Origin: Aeromicrobium sp. | GTDB taxonomy: Bacteria > Actinomycetota > Actinomycetes > Propionibacteriales > Nocardioidaceae | Assembly: GCF_025965075.1 (NCBI RefSeq) | Contig: NZ_JAOPXQ010000176.1 | Coordinates: 1 to 34,767, forward strand | Length of the DNA stretch: 34,767 nt | Reading direction: 5' to 3' | Shown: positions 1-8,733 of the stretch, in pieces | How the letters are laid out: each line of letters opens with the position of its first letter | Position numbering within the stretch: position 1 is the first letter of the stretch | The notes under the pieces: model-generated | What the model was told of the DNA's origin: nothing | The model's database searches: none | The model's input: the letters and a program-made list of their open reading frames with translations, nothing else | Position numbers and translations under genes: made by a program

Positions 1-311
1 CGGCGGGCCGCCGCCTGGGTGATCCCGACCAGGGGGGAGCGCAGGTTGCGCTCGACGTCGACGGCGAGGGCCTTGAGGGGCGAGATGTAGAGCACGCGGG
101 TGCCCTCGGACTCGCCGGCGTGCATCAGCCGGTCGATCGCGGACAGGAAGGCCGCGAGTGTCTTGCCCGAGCCGGTCGGGGCGACCACGAGCACGTGCTC
201 ATCGCCCTCCACGCCGTCCCAGGCGCCCTCCTGGGCGGGCGTCGGGGCGTCGAAGGACTCGGTGAACCACTCCCGCGTCGCGGGGGCGAAACGGTCGATC
301 GCTCCATCCAT
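1..311 (-). CDS. lhr: Lhr-family ATP-dependent helicase, N-terminal part (gene runs off the left edge)
   Basis: Reverse complement from ATG at 311 reads MDGAIDRFAPATREWFTESFDAPTPAQEGAWDGVEGDEHVLVVAPTGSGKTLAAFLSAIDRLMHAGESEGTRVLYISPLKALAVDVERNL: Q-motif-like TPAQ, Walker A APTGSGKT, YISPLKALA typical of Lhr. Not in the supplied ORF list because it is truncated by the edge. Confidence 0.88.
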   Translation of the reverse strand, partial: MDGAIDRFAPATREWFTESFDAPTPAQEGAWDGVEGDEHVLVVAPTGSGKTLAAFLSAIDRLMHAGESEGTRVLYISPLKALAVDVERNLRSPLVGITQAAAR

Positions 312-417
312 CGGTCCATCGTCCCAGCCACCTCGGACATGCGCTTGTCGCCGTCGGCGGGCCAGGTGCGAGCCGTTACCCTGAGGGTTCGTCACGACGT
401 CCTCGGAGGGAGCTGGA

Positions 418-1440
418 GTGTCAGACTCGGGGCTGAAGACGTGGGTCCTGCTGACGGTCGCCGCTCTCGTCGTCGTGATCGGTCTCGGAGCGGTCGGCGG
501 CTCGCGAGCCGTCGCCGACGACCTCCGGTCGACCGCCGAGTCCCGGCTCGCCGACGCGGGTCTGGACGGCGTGTCGGTCGACTTCGTCGGGCGGGAGGCC
601 GAGCTCAGCGGCGGCAGTCGCGCCGACCGCGAGGAGGCCCGGGCGATCGTGGCCGGCATCACGGGGGTCCGCCGGACGGCGGTGGAGTCGGGAACGGGTG
701 ACCGGCCGGCCGGTGCCGCGACCGTCGACGCCTCGGCCGCGCGCCTGCACCTCGTGCGTACGTCCGGCGGTGCGCGGATCAGTGGCGTGGTCCCCGACGC
801 CGACGCCCAGGCGCGCATCCGGGCGGCCGCCGCGGCCGCGTTCGGCACGATCCGCGGGGACCTGACGGTCGACGACTCGATCCGCACGGACGTCTGGACG
901 AAGCAGGTCGCCAACGCCTTCGACGACGTCGTCGGCGTCAAGGGCCTCACGATCCGGGTGGAGGGTGACGGCGTGCTGCGGCTCGACGGGACGATCGAGA
1001 GCCCGGCCGGGCGAGACGCCGTCGTCGCGCTCGTCGAGCGGACGCTGACCGATCTGGAGGTCGACGACGGGATCCGCGTCGACCCCGGGACGCTCGGCGA
1101 GGTGGACGCCAGGATCCTCAACGCGACGGGACTGGTCTTCGAGCCGGGCAGCGACGTGCTGTCGTACGCCGACCAGCAGCAGCTCGACGCCGTCGCCGGC
1201 GTCCTCGACCGCCACCCGGGGGTCAGGGTCGAGGCGGGCGGCCACGTGGGTCCGCGCGACCCGAGGTCGGGGGAGCGGCTGGGCCGGCGCCGGGCCGCCG
1301 CGGTCAAGGCATATCTGGTCGGTCGGGGAGTCGAGCGCACACGCGTCACGACGCGCACCTACGGCTCCGACCCGTCCGCCACCGCCCATCCGAGCGCCGA
1401 GCAGTACCGGCGCGTCGACCTGATCGTCCTGGGAGGCTGA
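418..1440 (+). CDS. BON/OmpA-family envelope protein (ArfA/OmpATb-like)
   Basis: N-terminal TM helix (TWVLLTVAALVVVIGLGAVGG), BON-like repeats, C-terminal OmpA/MotB-like segment (LVFEPGSDVLSYADQQQLDAVAGVLDRHPGVRVEAGGHV...RRAAAVKAYLVGRGVERTRVTTRTYGSD); GTG start with GGAGGGAG-type RBS. Confidence 0.8.
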   Translation: MSDSGLKTWVLLTVAALVVVIGLGAVGGSRAVADDLRSTAESRLADAGLDGVSVDFVGREAELSGGSRADREEARAIVAGITGVRRTAVESGTGDRPAGAATVDASAARLHLVRTSGGARISGVVPDADAQARIRAAAAAAFGTIRGDLTVDDSIRTDVWTKQVANAFDDVVGVKGLTIRVEGDGVLRLDGTIESPAGRDAVVALVERTLTDLEVDDGIRVDPGTLGEVDARILNATGLVFEPGSDVLSYADQQQLDAVAGVLDRHPGVRVEAGGHVGPRDPRSGERLGRRRAAAVKAYLVGRGVERTRVTTRTYGSDPSATAHPSAEQYRRVDLIVLGG

Positions 1441-1443
1441 GGC

Positions 1444-1836
1444 ATGTCCACCTACACCGTCGGCGAGATCGTCGCGTGGCTCGCCGTGACGGCGATCCTG
1501 GGCTTCGTCCTGGGCTGGCTTGCCCGGGAGCTGGCCCTCCGCTCGCGCGCCGAGACCCTGGAGGCCGCGGCGTTCCCGGTGCCACGCCCGGTCGCGCCGG
1601 AGGCAGGACCCGAGCCCGAGCCGGAGCCCGAGCCCGAGCCCGAGGCCGTACCGGCCCGGCTGCCCGCGACCGGCGACGGCCCACCGTCTCCGGAGCACCT
1701 CATCAAGGGCAAGACGTCGTCGATGATCTTCCACCCCCCGGGCAGCCCCTCCTACGCGCGGACGAGCGCCGACACGTGGTTCCGCACCGAGGAGGACGCC
1801 GTGGCGGCGGGATTCCGGAAGCCCAGGAACGCCTGA
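1444..1836 (+). CDS. Small membrane protein with Pro-Glu repeat linker and conserved C-terminal PGSPxYxRTxAxxWFxxEEDAxAAGFR module
   Basis: Starts 3 nt after the OmpA-like stop codon; one N-terminal TM helix, PEPEPEPEPEPE linker, then HLIKGKTSSMIFHPPGSPSYARTSADTWFRTEEDAVAAGFRKPRNA. Confidence 0.75.
   Translation: MSTYTVGEIVAWLAVTAILGFVLGWLARELALRSRAETLEAAAFPVPRPVAPEAGPEPEPEPEPEPEAVPARLPATGDGPPSPEHLIKGKTSSMIFHPPGSPSYARTSADTWFRTEEDAVAAGFRKPRNA
1612..1644 (+). repeat. Tandem GAGCCS hexamers encoding a Pro-Glu repeat
   Basis: gagccc gagccg gagccc gagccc gagccc gag read directly in the sequence. Confidence 0.9.
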
Positions 1837-1890
1837 CCGTCGACCGGGACGCCGTCACGGCCGGCTGAGCGCATGAGGCATGCTGGCGGC

Positions 1891-2922
1891 ATGAAGTTGC
1901 GCCTGCTCGCCGTGGTGTCCTCCGTGGCGCTGACCTTGACCGCCTGCTCGTCGTCCTCGGACGTGCCCGAGGCGAAGATGCCCGACGCCAAGGAGGGCAA
2001 GAGCACCAAGCTGGTCCAGATCTCCCCGCTGACCGGCAGGGCGCTCCGCGACGGCAGCCCCGACAACCCCGTCTTCGTCGTCAAGATCGAGAACACCGAG
2101 GGCGGTGCCCCGCAGTACGGGCTCAACAAGGCCGACCTGGTGCTCGAGGAGCTCGTCGAGGGCGGCCTGACCCGTCTGGCGGCGTTCTTCTACTCCACGC
2201 TCCCCGCCAAGGTCGGTCACGTCCGGTCACTGCGGACCAGCGACATCGGCATCGCCGGACCGGTGAGCGGCCAGATCGTCGCCTCGGGTGGAGCCACCGG
2301 GGCCCACAACAAGGTCAAGCGCTCCGGGATCACGGTCTTCTCCGAGGACGCCGGGTCGCCGGGCTTCAGCAGCGATCCGCTCAAGGTGCGGCCCTACAAC
2401 CGGCTGATCAACCTCAAGACCGTCGCCCGGAAGGCCAAGGCCACCAAGATCAACGGCCCCTACCTCCCGTGGACGCCGGCCTCGTCGGACGACGCGACCC
2501 AGGCCCCCAGCGACAGCGCCGCGACGCCGGCGTCGAGGCGGGTCACCCGGGCCAGCGTCCGGTTCTCCAACTCGACCTCGACGGCGTGGGCCCTCAAGGG
2601 CAAGAAGTGGGTACGCACGAACGGCCACGCCCAGCCCGGCAAGGACTTCAAGGCCGACACGATGATCGTGCTGTTCTGCAAGGTCGGCGACGCCGGCTAC
2701 ACCGATCCCGCCGGCAACCCGGTCCCCGAGACGGTGTTCGAGGGCAAGGGCAAGGCGCGGGTCTTCCACGGCGACGAGGTCACGACGGTCACGTGGCACA
2801 AGCCCAGGCTCGACGAGTCGCTGACCTTCACGACCGCGGACGGCAAGCCGTACACGATCGACCCGGGGCACGTCTTCCTGGAGCTCGTGCCGAAGGGCGC
2901 CGGCAAGGTCGCGGTGCGCTGA
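1891..2922 (+). CDS. DUF3048 domain-containing lipoprotein (YerB-like)
   Basis: Lipobox signal MKLRLLAVVSSVALTLTACSSSS; SPLTGRALRDGSPDNPVFVVKIENTEGGAPQYGLNKADLVLEELVEGGLTRLAAFFYSTLPAKVGHVRSLRTSDI is typical of DUF3048. Start placed at ATG 1891 (the ORF extends to 1873). Confidence 0.88.
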   Translation: MKLRLLAVVSSVALTLTACSSSSDVPEAKMPDAKEGKSTKLVQISPLTGRALRDGSPDNPVFVVKIENTEGGAPQYGLNKADLVLEELVEGGLTRLAAFFYSTLPAKVGHVRSLRTSDIGIAGPVSGQIVASGGATGAHNKVKRSGITVFSEDAGSPGFSSDPLKVRPYNRLINLKTVARKAKATKINGPYLPWTPASSDDATQAPSDSAATPASRRVTRASVRFSNSTSTAWALKGKKWVRTNGHAQPGKDFKADTMIVLFCKVGDAGYTDPAGNPVPETVFEGKGKARVFHGDEVTTVTWHKPRLDESLTFTTADGKPYTIDPGHVFLELVPKGAGKVAVR

Positions 2923-2938
2923 GGTCGGACGGGGCGGT

Positions 2939-3592
2939 TCAGCCGACCGTCGGCAGCAGGCGCAGGCCTGCGAGCAGCGCACCGATCGTCGCCTGGACCT
3001 CGTCGCTCGCGGCGTCCGGGTCCTCGGCGTCGGCGACGTACTCCGACGCGGACCGGATCGCGCCGTAGAAGACCGCGGCGAACGCGTTGCCCAGCTCGTC
3101 GCCCCCGCCGAGATCGCTCAGCAGGTCGTCGACGACCCGCTGCACCATCCCGAACGACGCGGCCCGCTCGGCCTCCTGCCAGCGCTCGTGGCCGAGCGCG
3201 ACCGGTCCCTCCTGCATGCAGATGCGGCGGAACTCCGGCTCACGGCAGACCTCGAGGAACTTCTCGAGCCCGATCTGCGCCCGCTCCCACGGGTCCTTGG
3301 AGGCGGCGAGGGCCTTCTCGATGTCGGCCGTCGTGCCCTCCTGGACCCGCAGGAAGACGCTCTCGAACAGCGCGAGCTTGCTGGGGAAGTGGTGGTAGAG
3401 CGCGCCCTTCGTGACCCGGGCGGCGGCGACGACCTCATCGAGGGAGGTGCCGGCGTAGCCGTGGTCGGTGAAGAGCTGGGTCGCGTTGTCGAGCAACGCG
3501 CGTTTGGTGCTCGAGGAGTAGTCCTGGCGTCGCGAGGTCTTGGCGCGAGCGGTCCGCAGGACGGTCTTCGTGACCCGAGCGTGAGGAGGCAT
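2939..3592 (-). CDS. TetR/AcrR family transcriptional regulator
   Basis: N-terminal HTH: KRALLDNATQLFTDHGYAGTSLDEVVAAARVTKGALYHHFPSKLALFESVF. Confidence 0.93.
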   Translation of the reverse strand: MPPHARVTKTVLRTARAKTSRRQDYSSSTKRALLDNATQLFTDHGYAGTSLDEVVAAARVTKGALYHHFPSKLALFESVFLRVQEGTTADIEKALAASKDPWERAQIGLEKFLEVCREPEFRRICMQEGPVALGHERWQEAERAASFGMVQRVVDDLLSDLGGGDELGNAFAAVFYGAIRSASEYVADAEDPDAASDEVQATIGALLAGLRLLPTVG

Positions 3593-3633
3593 TCGACCAG
3601 TCTACGGTGATCCGCGCCTCGTGGGCCGAATCA

Positions 3634-3696
3634 CATACCGAGAGTTTGGCCGAATGCGCGCGGTACAACATACTGAGAGTACGTACCGACGGTATG
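3634..3696. promoter_or_regulatory. Candidate TetR operator region: repeated CATACYGAGAGT half-site and 28-nt imperfect palindrome
   Basis: CATACCGAGAGT at 3634-3645 and CATACTGAGAGT at 3669-3680; the latter is part of CATACTGAGAGTACGTACCGACGGTATG (3669-3696), imperfect palindrome centred on TACGTA, between divergent genes. Confidence 0.55.
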
Positions 3697-3732
3697 GAAC
3701 CTTCGGGCAGACGGAACAGAGAGGAGCACACC

Positions 3733-4248
3733 ATGACCTGGGATGCTTACAACCGTCGCAAGGAAACACTGCGAGACATGCTCGCGATCGCTGATCGCCG
3801 TCGTGACATCACCCTGACCGAGCTGCTCGAGACGACCGACCCGGCCCGGGAGGCCTTCTCGACCGAGACCGAGCTGCTCTTCGAGCTGCAGATGGCCTGG
3901 TTCCAGCGCCTCAGCGGCCAGCTGGAGCGCCTCCTGTCCGACGGCACCGAGAGCCCCGAGCTGGTCCCCGTGCAGGCATGGGTCGACACCGCCTTCGAGC
4001 TGCCCGGCGCCCGGGCCCTGCTCGACGCACATCTGGACGCCCCCGAGCTGCGCAAGGCGTTCGCCAAGGAGCTGGCCTACCTGGCGACCTCCGCCGGCGT
4101 CCCGACCTACGATCTCGACCTCACGGCCCACGGCCGCCGCATCCAGGACTCCGCCCGCGAGTCGTTGGCCGCGAGCCCGGTGCCTGAGCTCCATGCGTCC
4201 CAGCCCCAGGGCCTCATGGCCCGTCTGCGCAGCGTGATGGCTGCCTGA
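3733..4248 (+). CDS. Hypothetical helical protein, divergent from the TetR gene
   Basis: ATG at 3733 with upstream AGAGGAG RBS; MTWDAYNRRKETLRDMLAIADRRRDITLTELLETTDPAREAF..., no recognised domain. Confidence 0.75.
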   Translation: MTWDAYNRRKETLRDMLAIADRRRDITLTELLETTDPAREAFSTETELLFELQMAWFQRLSGQLERLLSDGTESPELVPVQAWVDTAFELPGARALLDAHLDAPELRKAFAKELAYLATSAGVPTYDLDLTAHGRRIQDSARESLAASPVPELHASQPQGLMARLRSVMAA

Positions 4249-4307
4249 CGCACACCGGCAACCCCGCTCGGCGCCTCCCTCCTCGGCGCCGGGCGGGGTT
4301 GGTGCGT
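4248..4307 (+). terminator. GC-rich hairpin terminator candidate
   Basis: AACCCCGCTCGGCGCC-tccctcct-CGGCGCCGGGCGGGGTT stem with flanking ACGCACACC/GGTGCGT, directly after the stop codon and before a convergent gene. Confidence 0.65.
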
Positions 4308-4333
4308 CCTGGGGGGCAGTGCGACGCGCGGGG

Positions 4334-5104
4334 TCAGCGCGTCTCGGACGGGTGCGCGCGATCCGTGCCGAAGCCGGAGATCTGCTCGCCGATCTCGACG
4401 TCGATCGACCGGCGGAACTCGCTGCGGAAGATCCCCAGGGTCACCTGGCTCGCGATCGGCAGCAGGCTCTCCACGAGCGAGATGATCCGCGGCCAGTCGT
4501 CCTCGGGCAGGCCCGCGTCGATGAACGGCTGGATGAGCTCGGTGACGACCTCGCGGACGAAGGTGTCGGTGATGGTCCGCAGGTGGGACCGCAGGACCGG
4601 GAACAGCGCGATGACGGTCTCGGGCGCGAGGCCCAGCAGGACCGCGCTCGCGCCGGCCCGGACGACAGCGGGGTCCACGAGGCGGACCCGGTCGCCCTCG
4701 AGCTTCTCGACCAGGCCCAGCCCGACGAGGGACTCGATCAGCGCGTCGTCCCGCTCGACCCCGGCCAGCGCCGCGAGGTCCTCCCGTGACATGACCTCGT
4801 CGCCGCCGTCCTCGGGAAGGTCGAGGATCGTCATGAGGTCGAGCGTGTGGCCCGCCGCGCTGGAGGGCGTGTTCTGGACGGCTCGTTCGATCGCCGCGAG
4901 CGTGAAGCCCCGCTCCAGGAGCTGGCGGATGAGCTGGAGACGTTGCAGGTGCTCGCGGTTGTAGTAGCCCGTGCGGCCGGCCAGGCGGGGCGCATCGATC
5001 AGCCCGCGGCTCGCGTACGCCCGCACGTTGCGCACCGTCATCTGCGCGCGTGCGGCGAGCTCGTCGACCGTGAACTCCTCGGCGGCGGTGGACTCGTCGG
5101 ACAT
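4334..5104 (-). CDS. MerR family transcriptional regulator
   Basis: FTVDELAARAQMTVRNVRAYASRGLIDAPRLAGRTGYYNREHLQRLQLIRQLLERGFTLAAIERAV; start placed at MSDEST (5104), preceded by TATGAT. Confidence 0.9.
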   Translation of the reverse strand: MSDESTAAEEFTVDELAARAQMTVRNVRAYASRGLIDAPRLAGRTGYYNREHLQRLQLIRQLLERGFTLAAIERAVQNTPSSAAGHTLDLMTILDLPEDGGDEVMSREDLAALAGVERDDALIESLVGLGLVEKLEGDRVRLVDPAVVRAGASAVLLGLAPETVIALFPVLRSHLRTITDTFVREVVTELIQPFIDAGLPEDDWPRIISLVESLLPIASQVTLGIFRSEFRRSIDVEIGEQISGFGTDRAHPSETR

Positions 5105-5156
5105 GGGGGAATCATAGGGGCCTCGATCCCACCACTCCGGGCGCGGGAGGGGCATC

Positions 5157-5714
5157 ATGGTGTCCATGGACACGCTTCGCGGCAGTCTTCTGGTGGCCAC
5201 CCCGGCGATCGAGTCAGGTCCCTTCTGGCGAAGCGTCGTGTTCGTCCTCGACCACGACGCCGATGGTGCGCTGGGCGTCATCGTCAACCACCCGCTCGAG
5301 TCCGACGTCGACGACGTCCTGCCGGACTGGGCGGGGCTCGTCAACGCGCCGGTGTGCCTGTTCGACGGTGGACCCGTCGCGATGGACTCGGCGCTGGCGC
5401 TCGGCGTCGTCGCGGACGTGCCACCCCCGCTGGGGTGGCGACAGATGGCGGGCCGGGTGGGCCTGGTCGACCTCGACGGCCCGCTGCCCGGCAGCGGCGA
5501 GCTGGCCGGTCTGCGGGTCTTCGCGGGCTACGCCGGCTGGGGGCCCGAGCAGCTGGAGAGCGAGCTCCTCGAGGGCGCCTGGCTCGTCGTGCAGGCCCGG
5601 GACAGCGACCTGACCTCGCCGCAGCCGGAGAACCTGTGGCGCGACGTCCTGATGCGCCAGCAAGGTGATGTCAGGTTCTGGGCGACATTCCCGGACGACC
5701 CGTCGGCGAACTAG
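5157..5714 (+). CDS. YqgE/AlgH family protein (UPF0301)
   Basis: LRGSLLVATPAIESGPFWRSVVFVLDHDADGALGVIVNHPLESDV... and FAGYAGWGPEQLESELLEGAWLVV are hallmark YqgE motifs. Confidence 0.93.
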   Translation: MVSMDTLRGSLLVATPAIESGPFWRSVVFVLDHDADGALGVIVNHPLESDVDDVLPDWAGLVNAPVCLFDGGPVAMDSALALGVVADVPPPLGWRQMAGRVGLVDLDGPLPGSGELAGLRVFAGYAGWGPEQLESELLEGAWLVVQARDSDLTSPQPENLWRDVLMRQQGDVRFWATFPDDPSAN

Positions 5715-5747
5715 GACTTGGTCGGTCCGGGTCGTTAGACTCGGGTC

Positions 5748-6017
5748 GTGGCTTTCTTCGGACGTGGTGCAGAGACCGTTGTCGACGAGCGCACGGACCT
5801 GCGCACCGAGGACGGTGACCACGAGCGCTTCTCGCACTACGTCCCCAAGGACGAGCTGACCGAGGCGATCGTCATGGGTCATCCCGTCATCGCCCTGTGC
5901 GGCAAGGTCTGGACGCCGAGTCGTGACCCGGAGCGCTTCCCGATCTGCCCCGAGTGCAAGGACATCTGGGAGAGCTTCGACAAGGACGACAAGGGGGACC
6001 CGTCGGGTGACGCGTAG
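5748..6017 (+). CDS. DUF3039 domain-containing protein
   Basis: HYVPKDELTEAIVMGHPVIALCGKVWTPSRDPERFPICPECKDIWE; GTG start. Confidence 0.9.
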   Translation: MAFFGRGAETVVDERTDLRTEDGDHERFSHYVPKDELTEAIVMGHPVIALCGKVWTPSRDPERFPICPECKDIWESFDKDDKGDPSGDA

Positions 6018-7695
6018 CCAGCACCTCCGGGTCTGGCAGCGCGAGGCGTTCGAGCTCTACTCACGCACGCAACCCCGTGACTTCCTCACGGTCGCCACGC
6101 CCGGCGCCGGCAAGACGACCTTCGCCCTCACGATCGCCGCGGACCTCATGGCCCGGGGGATCATCGAGCGCGTCGTGATCGTCACGCCGACCGACCACCT
6201 CAAGACCCAGTGGGCGCTCGCCGCCTCCGGGATCGGCATCACGATTGACCCCGCCATGGCCGGCCAGGGCGTCCTCGGCACGGGCTTCGACGGGTTCGCG
6301 GTGACCTACGCGGGCCTCGCGGTCAACCCCAACGCCTACCGCTCGCGGATCGAGTACCGCCGCACGATGGTGATCCTCGACGAGGTGCACCACGCCGCCG
6401 ACGCCCTGACCTGGGGCGATGCGGTGCAGGAGGCCTGCGAGCCCGCCGTCCGCCGGCTCGCGCTGACCGGCACCCCGTTCCGCTCCGACGAGAACCCGAT
6501 CCCGTTCGTCACGTACGCCCCGCAGGTCGACGGGTCCAAGACCAGCGTCGCCGACTACTCCTACGGCTACGGTCACGCGCTCAAGGACGGTGTCGTGCGG
6601 CCTGTCCTGTTCATGGCGTACTCCGGGCAGATGCACTGGCGGACGCGGGCCGGTGACGAGGTCGCTGCGCGCCTGGGCGCACCGCTGGACCGGGCCGGCA
6701 CGGCGCAGGCGCTGCGCACGGCGCTGGACCCGGGCGGCTCCTGGATCCCCGAGGTGCTCACGGCCGCGCACACCCGCCTGATGGAGGTCCGCCGCGACGT
6801 CCCGGACGCCGGCGGGCTCGTCATCGCCAGCGACCAGACCTCGGCGCGCGCCTACGCCTCGGTGCTGGCCGACATCACGGGCACCAAGCCGACCGTCGTG
6901 CTGTCCGACGAGGTCGGGTCGAGCGCCCGGATCGCGGACTTCTCGGCGGGCATGTCCCCGTGGATGGTCGCGGTCAGGATGGTCAGCGAGGGCGTCGACA
7001 TCCCCCGGCTGTCGGTCGGCGTCTACGCCACCACGACCGCGACCCCGCTCTACTTCGCCCAGGCGGTCGGACGCTTTGTCCGCGCGCGCCGCAAGGGCGA
7101 GACGGCGTCGATCTTCGTGCCCAGCGTCCCGGCGCTGCTGGCCCTCGCCTCGGACCTGGAGGCGCAGCGCGACCACGTGATCGGCCGTCCGGTCAAGGAC
7201 GAGGCGGACCTCTTCGCCGCCGAGGCCGAGCTGCTGGCCAAGGCCCAGCAGGAGGAGGGTGCCTCGGACCAGCTGGGCCAGTACAAGGCACTCGCCAGCG
7301 ACGCCTCGTTCGACCGGCTCGTCTACGACGGCGGCGAGTTCGGCTACGACTCGCTCTCCGACGACGAGGGCGAGCTGGACTTCCTCGGCATCCCGGGCCT
7401 GCTCGGCCACGACCAGGTCGCCGAGCTCCTGCGGGCCTCCCGGGCCCAGCGCGCCCAGGCCAAGGGACCGGCCGCCCCGGCGGCGGACGTCGCCCACGAG
7501 AAGCGGTCCGAGCTGCGGCGGGAGCTCAACGGATTGGTCGGCGCGTGGCACCACCGCACCGGCACCCCGCACGGCGTGACCCACACCCAGCTCCGCAAGC
7601 ACTGCGGCGGCCCGCCGGCGGCGAGCGCGTCCACCGAGCAGCTCCAGGCCCGCATCGACGCGCTGCGGACCTGGGCGCTCAAGGCCTCGGGCTGA
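6007..7695 (+). CDS. DEAD/DEAH-box superfamily II helicase
   Basis: Walker A TPGAGKTT, DEVHHA box, LTGTPFRSDE, QAVGRFVRA; GTG start at 6007 overlaps the DUF3039 stop (the longer ORF from 5923 lies within the DUF3039 gene). Confidence 0.92.
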   Translation: MTRSQHLRVWQREAFELYSRTQPRDFLTVATPGAGKTTFALTIAADLMARGIIERVVIVTPTDHLKTQWALAASGIGITIDPAMAGQGVLGTGFDGFAVTYAGLAVNPNAYRSRIEYRRTMVILDEVHHAADALTWGDAVQEACEPAVRRLALTGTPFRSDENPIPFVTYAPQVDGSKTSVADYSYGYGHALKDGVVRPVLFMAYSGQMHWRTRAGDEVAARLGAPLDRAGTAQALRTALDPGGSWIPEVLTAAHTRLMEVRRDVPDAGGLVIASDQTSARAYASVLADITGTKPTVVLSDEVGSSARIADFSAGMSPWMVAVRMVSEGVDIPRLSVGVYATTTATPLYFAQAVGRFVRARRKGETASIFVPSVPALLALASDLEAQRDHVIGRPVKDEADLFAAEAELLAKAQQEEGASDQLGQYKALASDASFDRLVYDGGEFGYDSLSDDEGELDFLGIPGLLGHDQVAELLRASRAQRAQAKGPAAPAADVAHEKRSELRRELNGLVGAWHHRTGTPHGVTHTQLRKHCGGPPAASASTEQLQARIDALRTWALKASG

Positions 7696-7720
7696 GCGTC
7701 CGGCCGCTACGCTCGCGGGC

Positions 7721-8668
7721 GTGACCCGTTCCAGCATGGCCCTGCGCACCCGCGTCTTCAGCGCGCTCCTCTCCCGGATCTCGACCCCCGTCGAGGAGGC
7801 CCGGGACTTCGCGACGCTGCGCGCCGAGCGGCGCCGGCTCCAGGCGACCGCGGTCGGGCGGAGGATCTTCGGCCACGCCGACAAGGCCGCCGTCACCGAG
7901 GAGATCGTGCTCGGCACGGGCCAGCGGGCCCTGGTGCACCGCCCCCGGGGCGCGATCGGCCCGCTCCCGTGCGTCCTCAACTTCCACGGTGGGGGATGGG
8001 TCCAGGGCAATCCGGAGCAGTCGGCCTGGCTGGCGAGCCGGATCGCGGTCCGCAACCGTGTCGCGGTGGTCTCTCCGACGTACCGGCTGGCGCCCGAGGA
8101 CATCTTCCCGGCGGCGGTCGAGGACTGCTGGGACAGCCTGGCGTGGGTCGCGGGGCACGCGGCCGACCTCGACATCGACCCCCAGCGGATCGCCGTCATG
8201 GGTGACAGCGCGGGAGGCAACCTCGCCGCGGTGGTCGCGTTGCTGGCCCGGGATGCGGGTGGCCCGGAGCTGCGGGGGCAGGTCCTGATCTATCCCGGCA
8301 CCGAGATGTACGACCGCTGGCCGTCCGAGGACCGCAACGCCGAGGCGCCCGTCTTGACGTCGCGCAACATGCGGGCGTTCGTCCGGCTCTACCTCGGCGA
8401 TCAGCACGGCACCGAGGACTTCCGCGCCTCCCCGATCCGGGCCGCGTCCCACGCCGACCTGCCCAAGGCCTTCATCCTGACCGCCGAGCTGGACCCGCTG
8501 CTCGACAACGGGACGCGCTACCGGGACGTCCTCATGGCGGCGGGGGTGCCGGTCCGCTACGCGGAGTACGACGGCGCGATCCATGGCTTCCTGAGCCTGC
8601 CGGGCGTCGTGCCGGTGGCCTCGCGCGCCCTCGACGACATCGTCGGGTTCCTGCGCGAGGTGCTCTGA
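7721..8668 (+). CDS. Alpha/beta hydrolase, hormone-sensitive lipase-type esterase
   Basis: HGGGW oxyanion motif, GDSAGGN nucleophile elbow, ELDPLLDNGTRYRDVL acid loop, GAIHGF catalytic His. Confidence 0.93.
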   Translation: MTRSSMALRTRVFSALLSRISTPVEEARDFATLRAERRRLQATAVGRRIFGHADKAAVTEEIVLGTGQRALVHRPRGAIGPLPCVLNFHGGGWVQGNPEQSAWLASRIAVRNRVAVVSPTYRLAPEDIFPAAVEDCWDSLAWVAGHAADLDIDPQRIAVMGDSAGGNLAAVVALLARDAGGPELRGQVLIYPGTEMYDRWPSEDRNAEAPVLTSRNMRAFVRLYLGDQHGTEDFRASPIRAASHADLPKAFILTAELDPLLDNGTRYRDVLMAAGVPVRYAEYDGAIHGFLSLPGVVPVASRALDDIVGFLREVL

Positions 8669-8699
8669 GGCCGCGTCGTACCGATCCGCCGGAGGCATT

Positions 8700-8718
8700 G
8701 TGACAGTGTCACTGTCAC
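8700..8718. promoter_or_regulatory. Perfect 19-nt palindrome, candidate operator
   Basis: GTGACAGTG-T-CACTGTCAC, immediately upstream of TAGGGT (8721-8726) and ATG 8734. Confidence 0.65.
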
Positions 8719-8733
8719 GGTAGGGTCCGGGGC

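Noticed and set aside
1612-1644. Short tandem repeat as a possible CRISPR or regulatory array
   Set aside because: Hexamer repeat is in frame and encodes Pro-Glu; no spacers.
5923-6006. N-terminal extension of the SF2 helicase (MTRSASRSAPS...)
   Set aside because: Out-of-frame reading of DUF3039; GTG at 6007 begins the conserved sequence.
6061-8220. 719-aa minus-strand ORF spanning helicase and esterase
   Set aside because: Crosses two well-supported + genes; no recognisable motifs.
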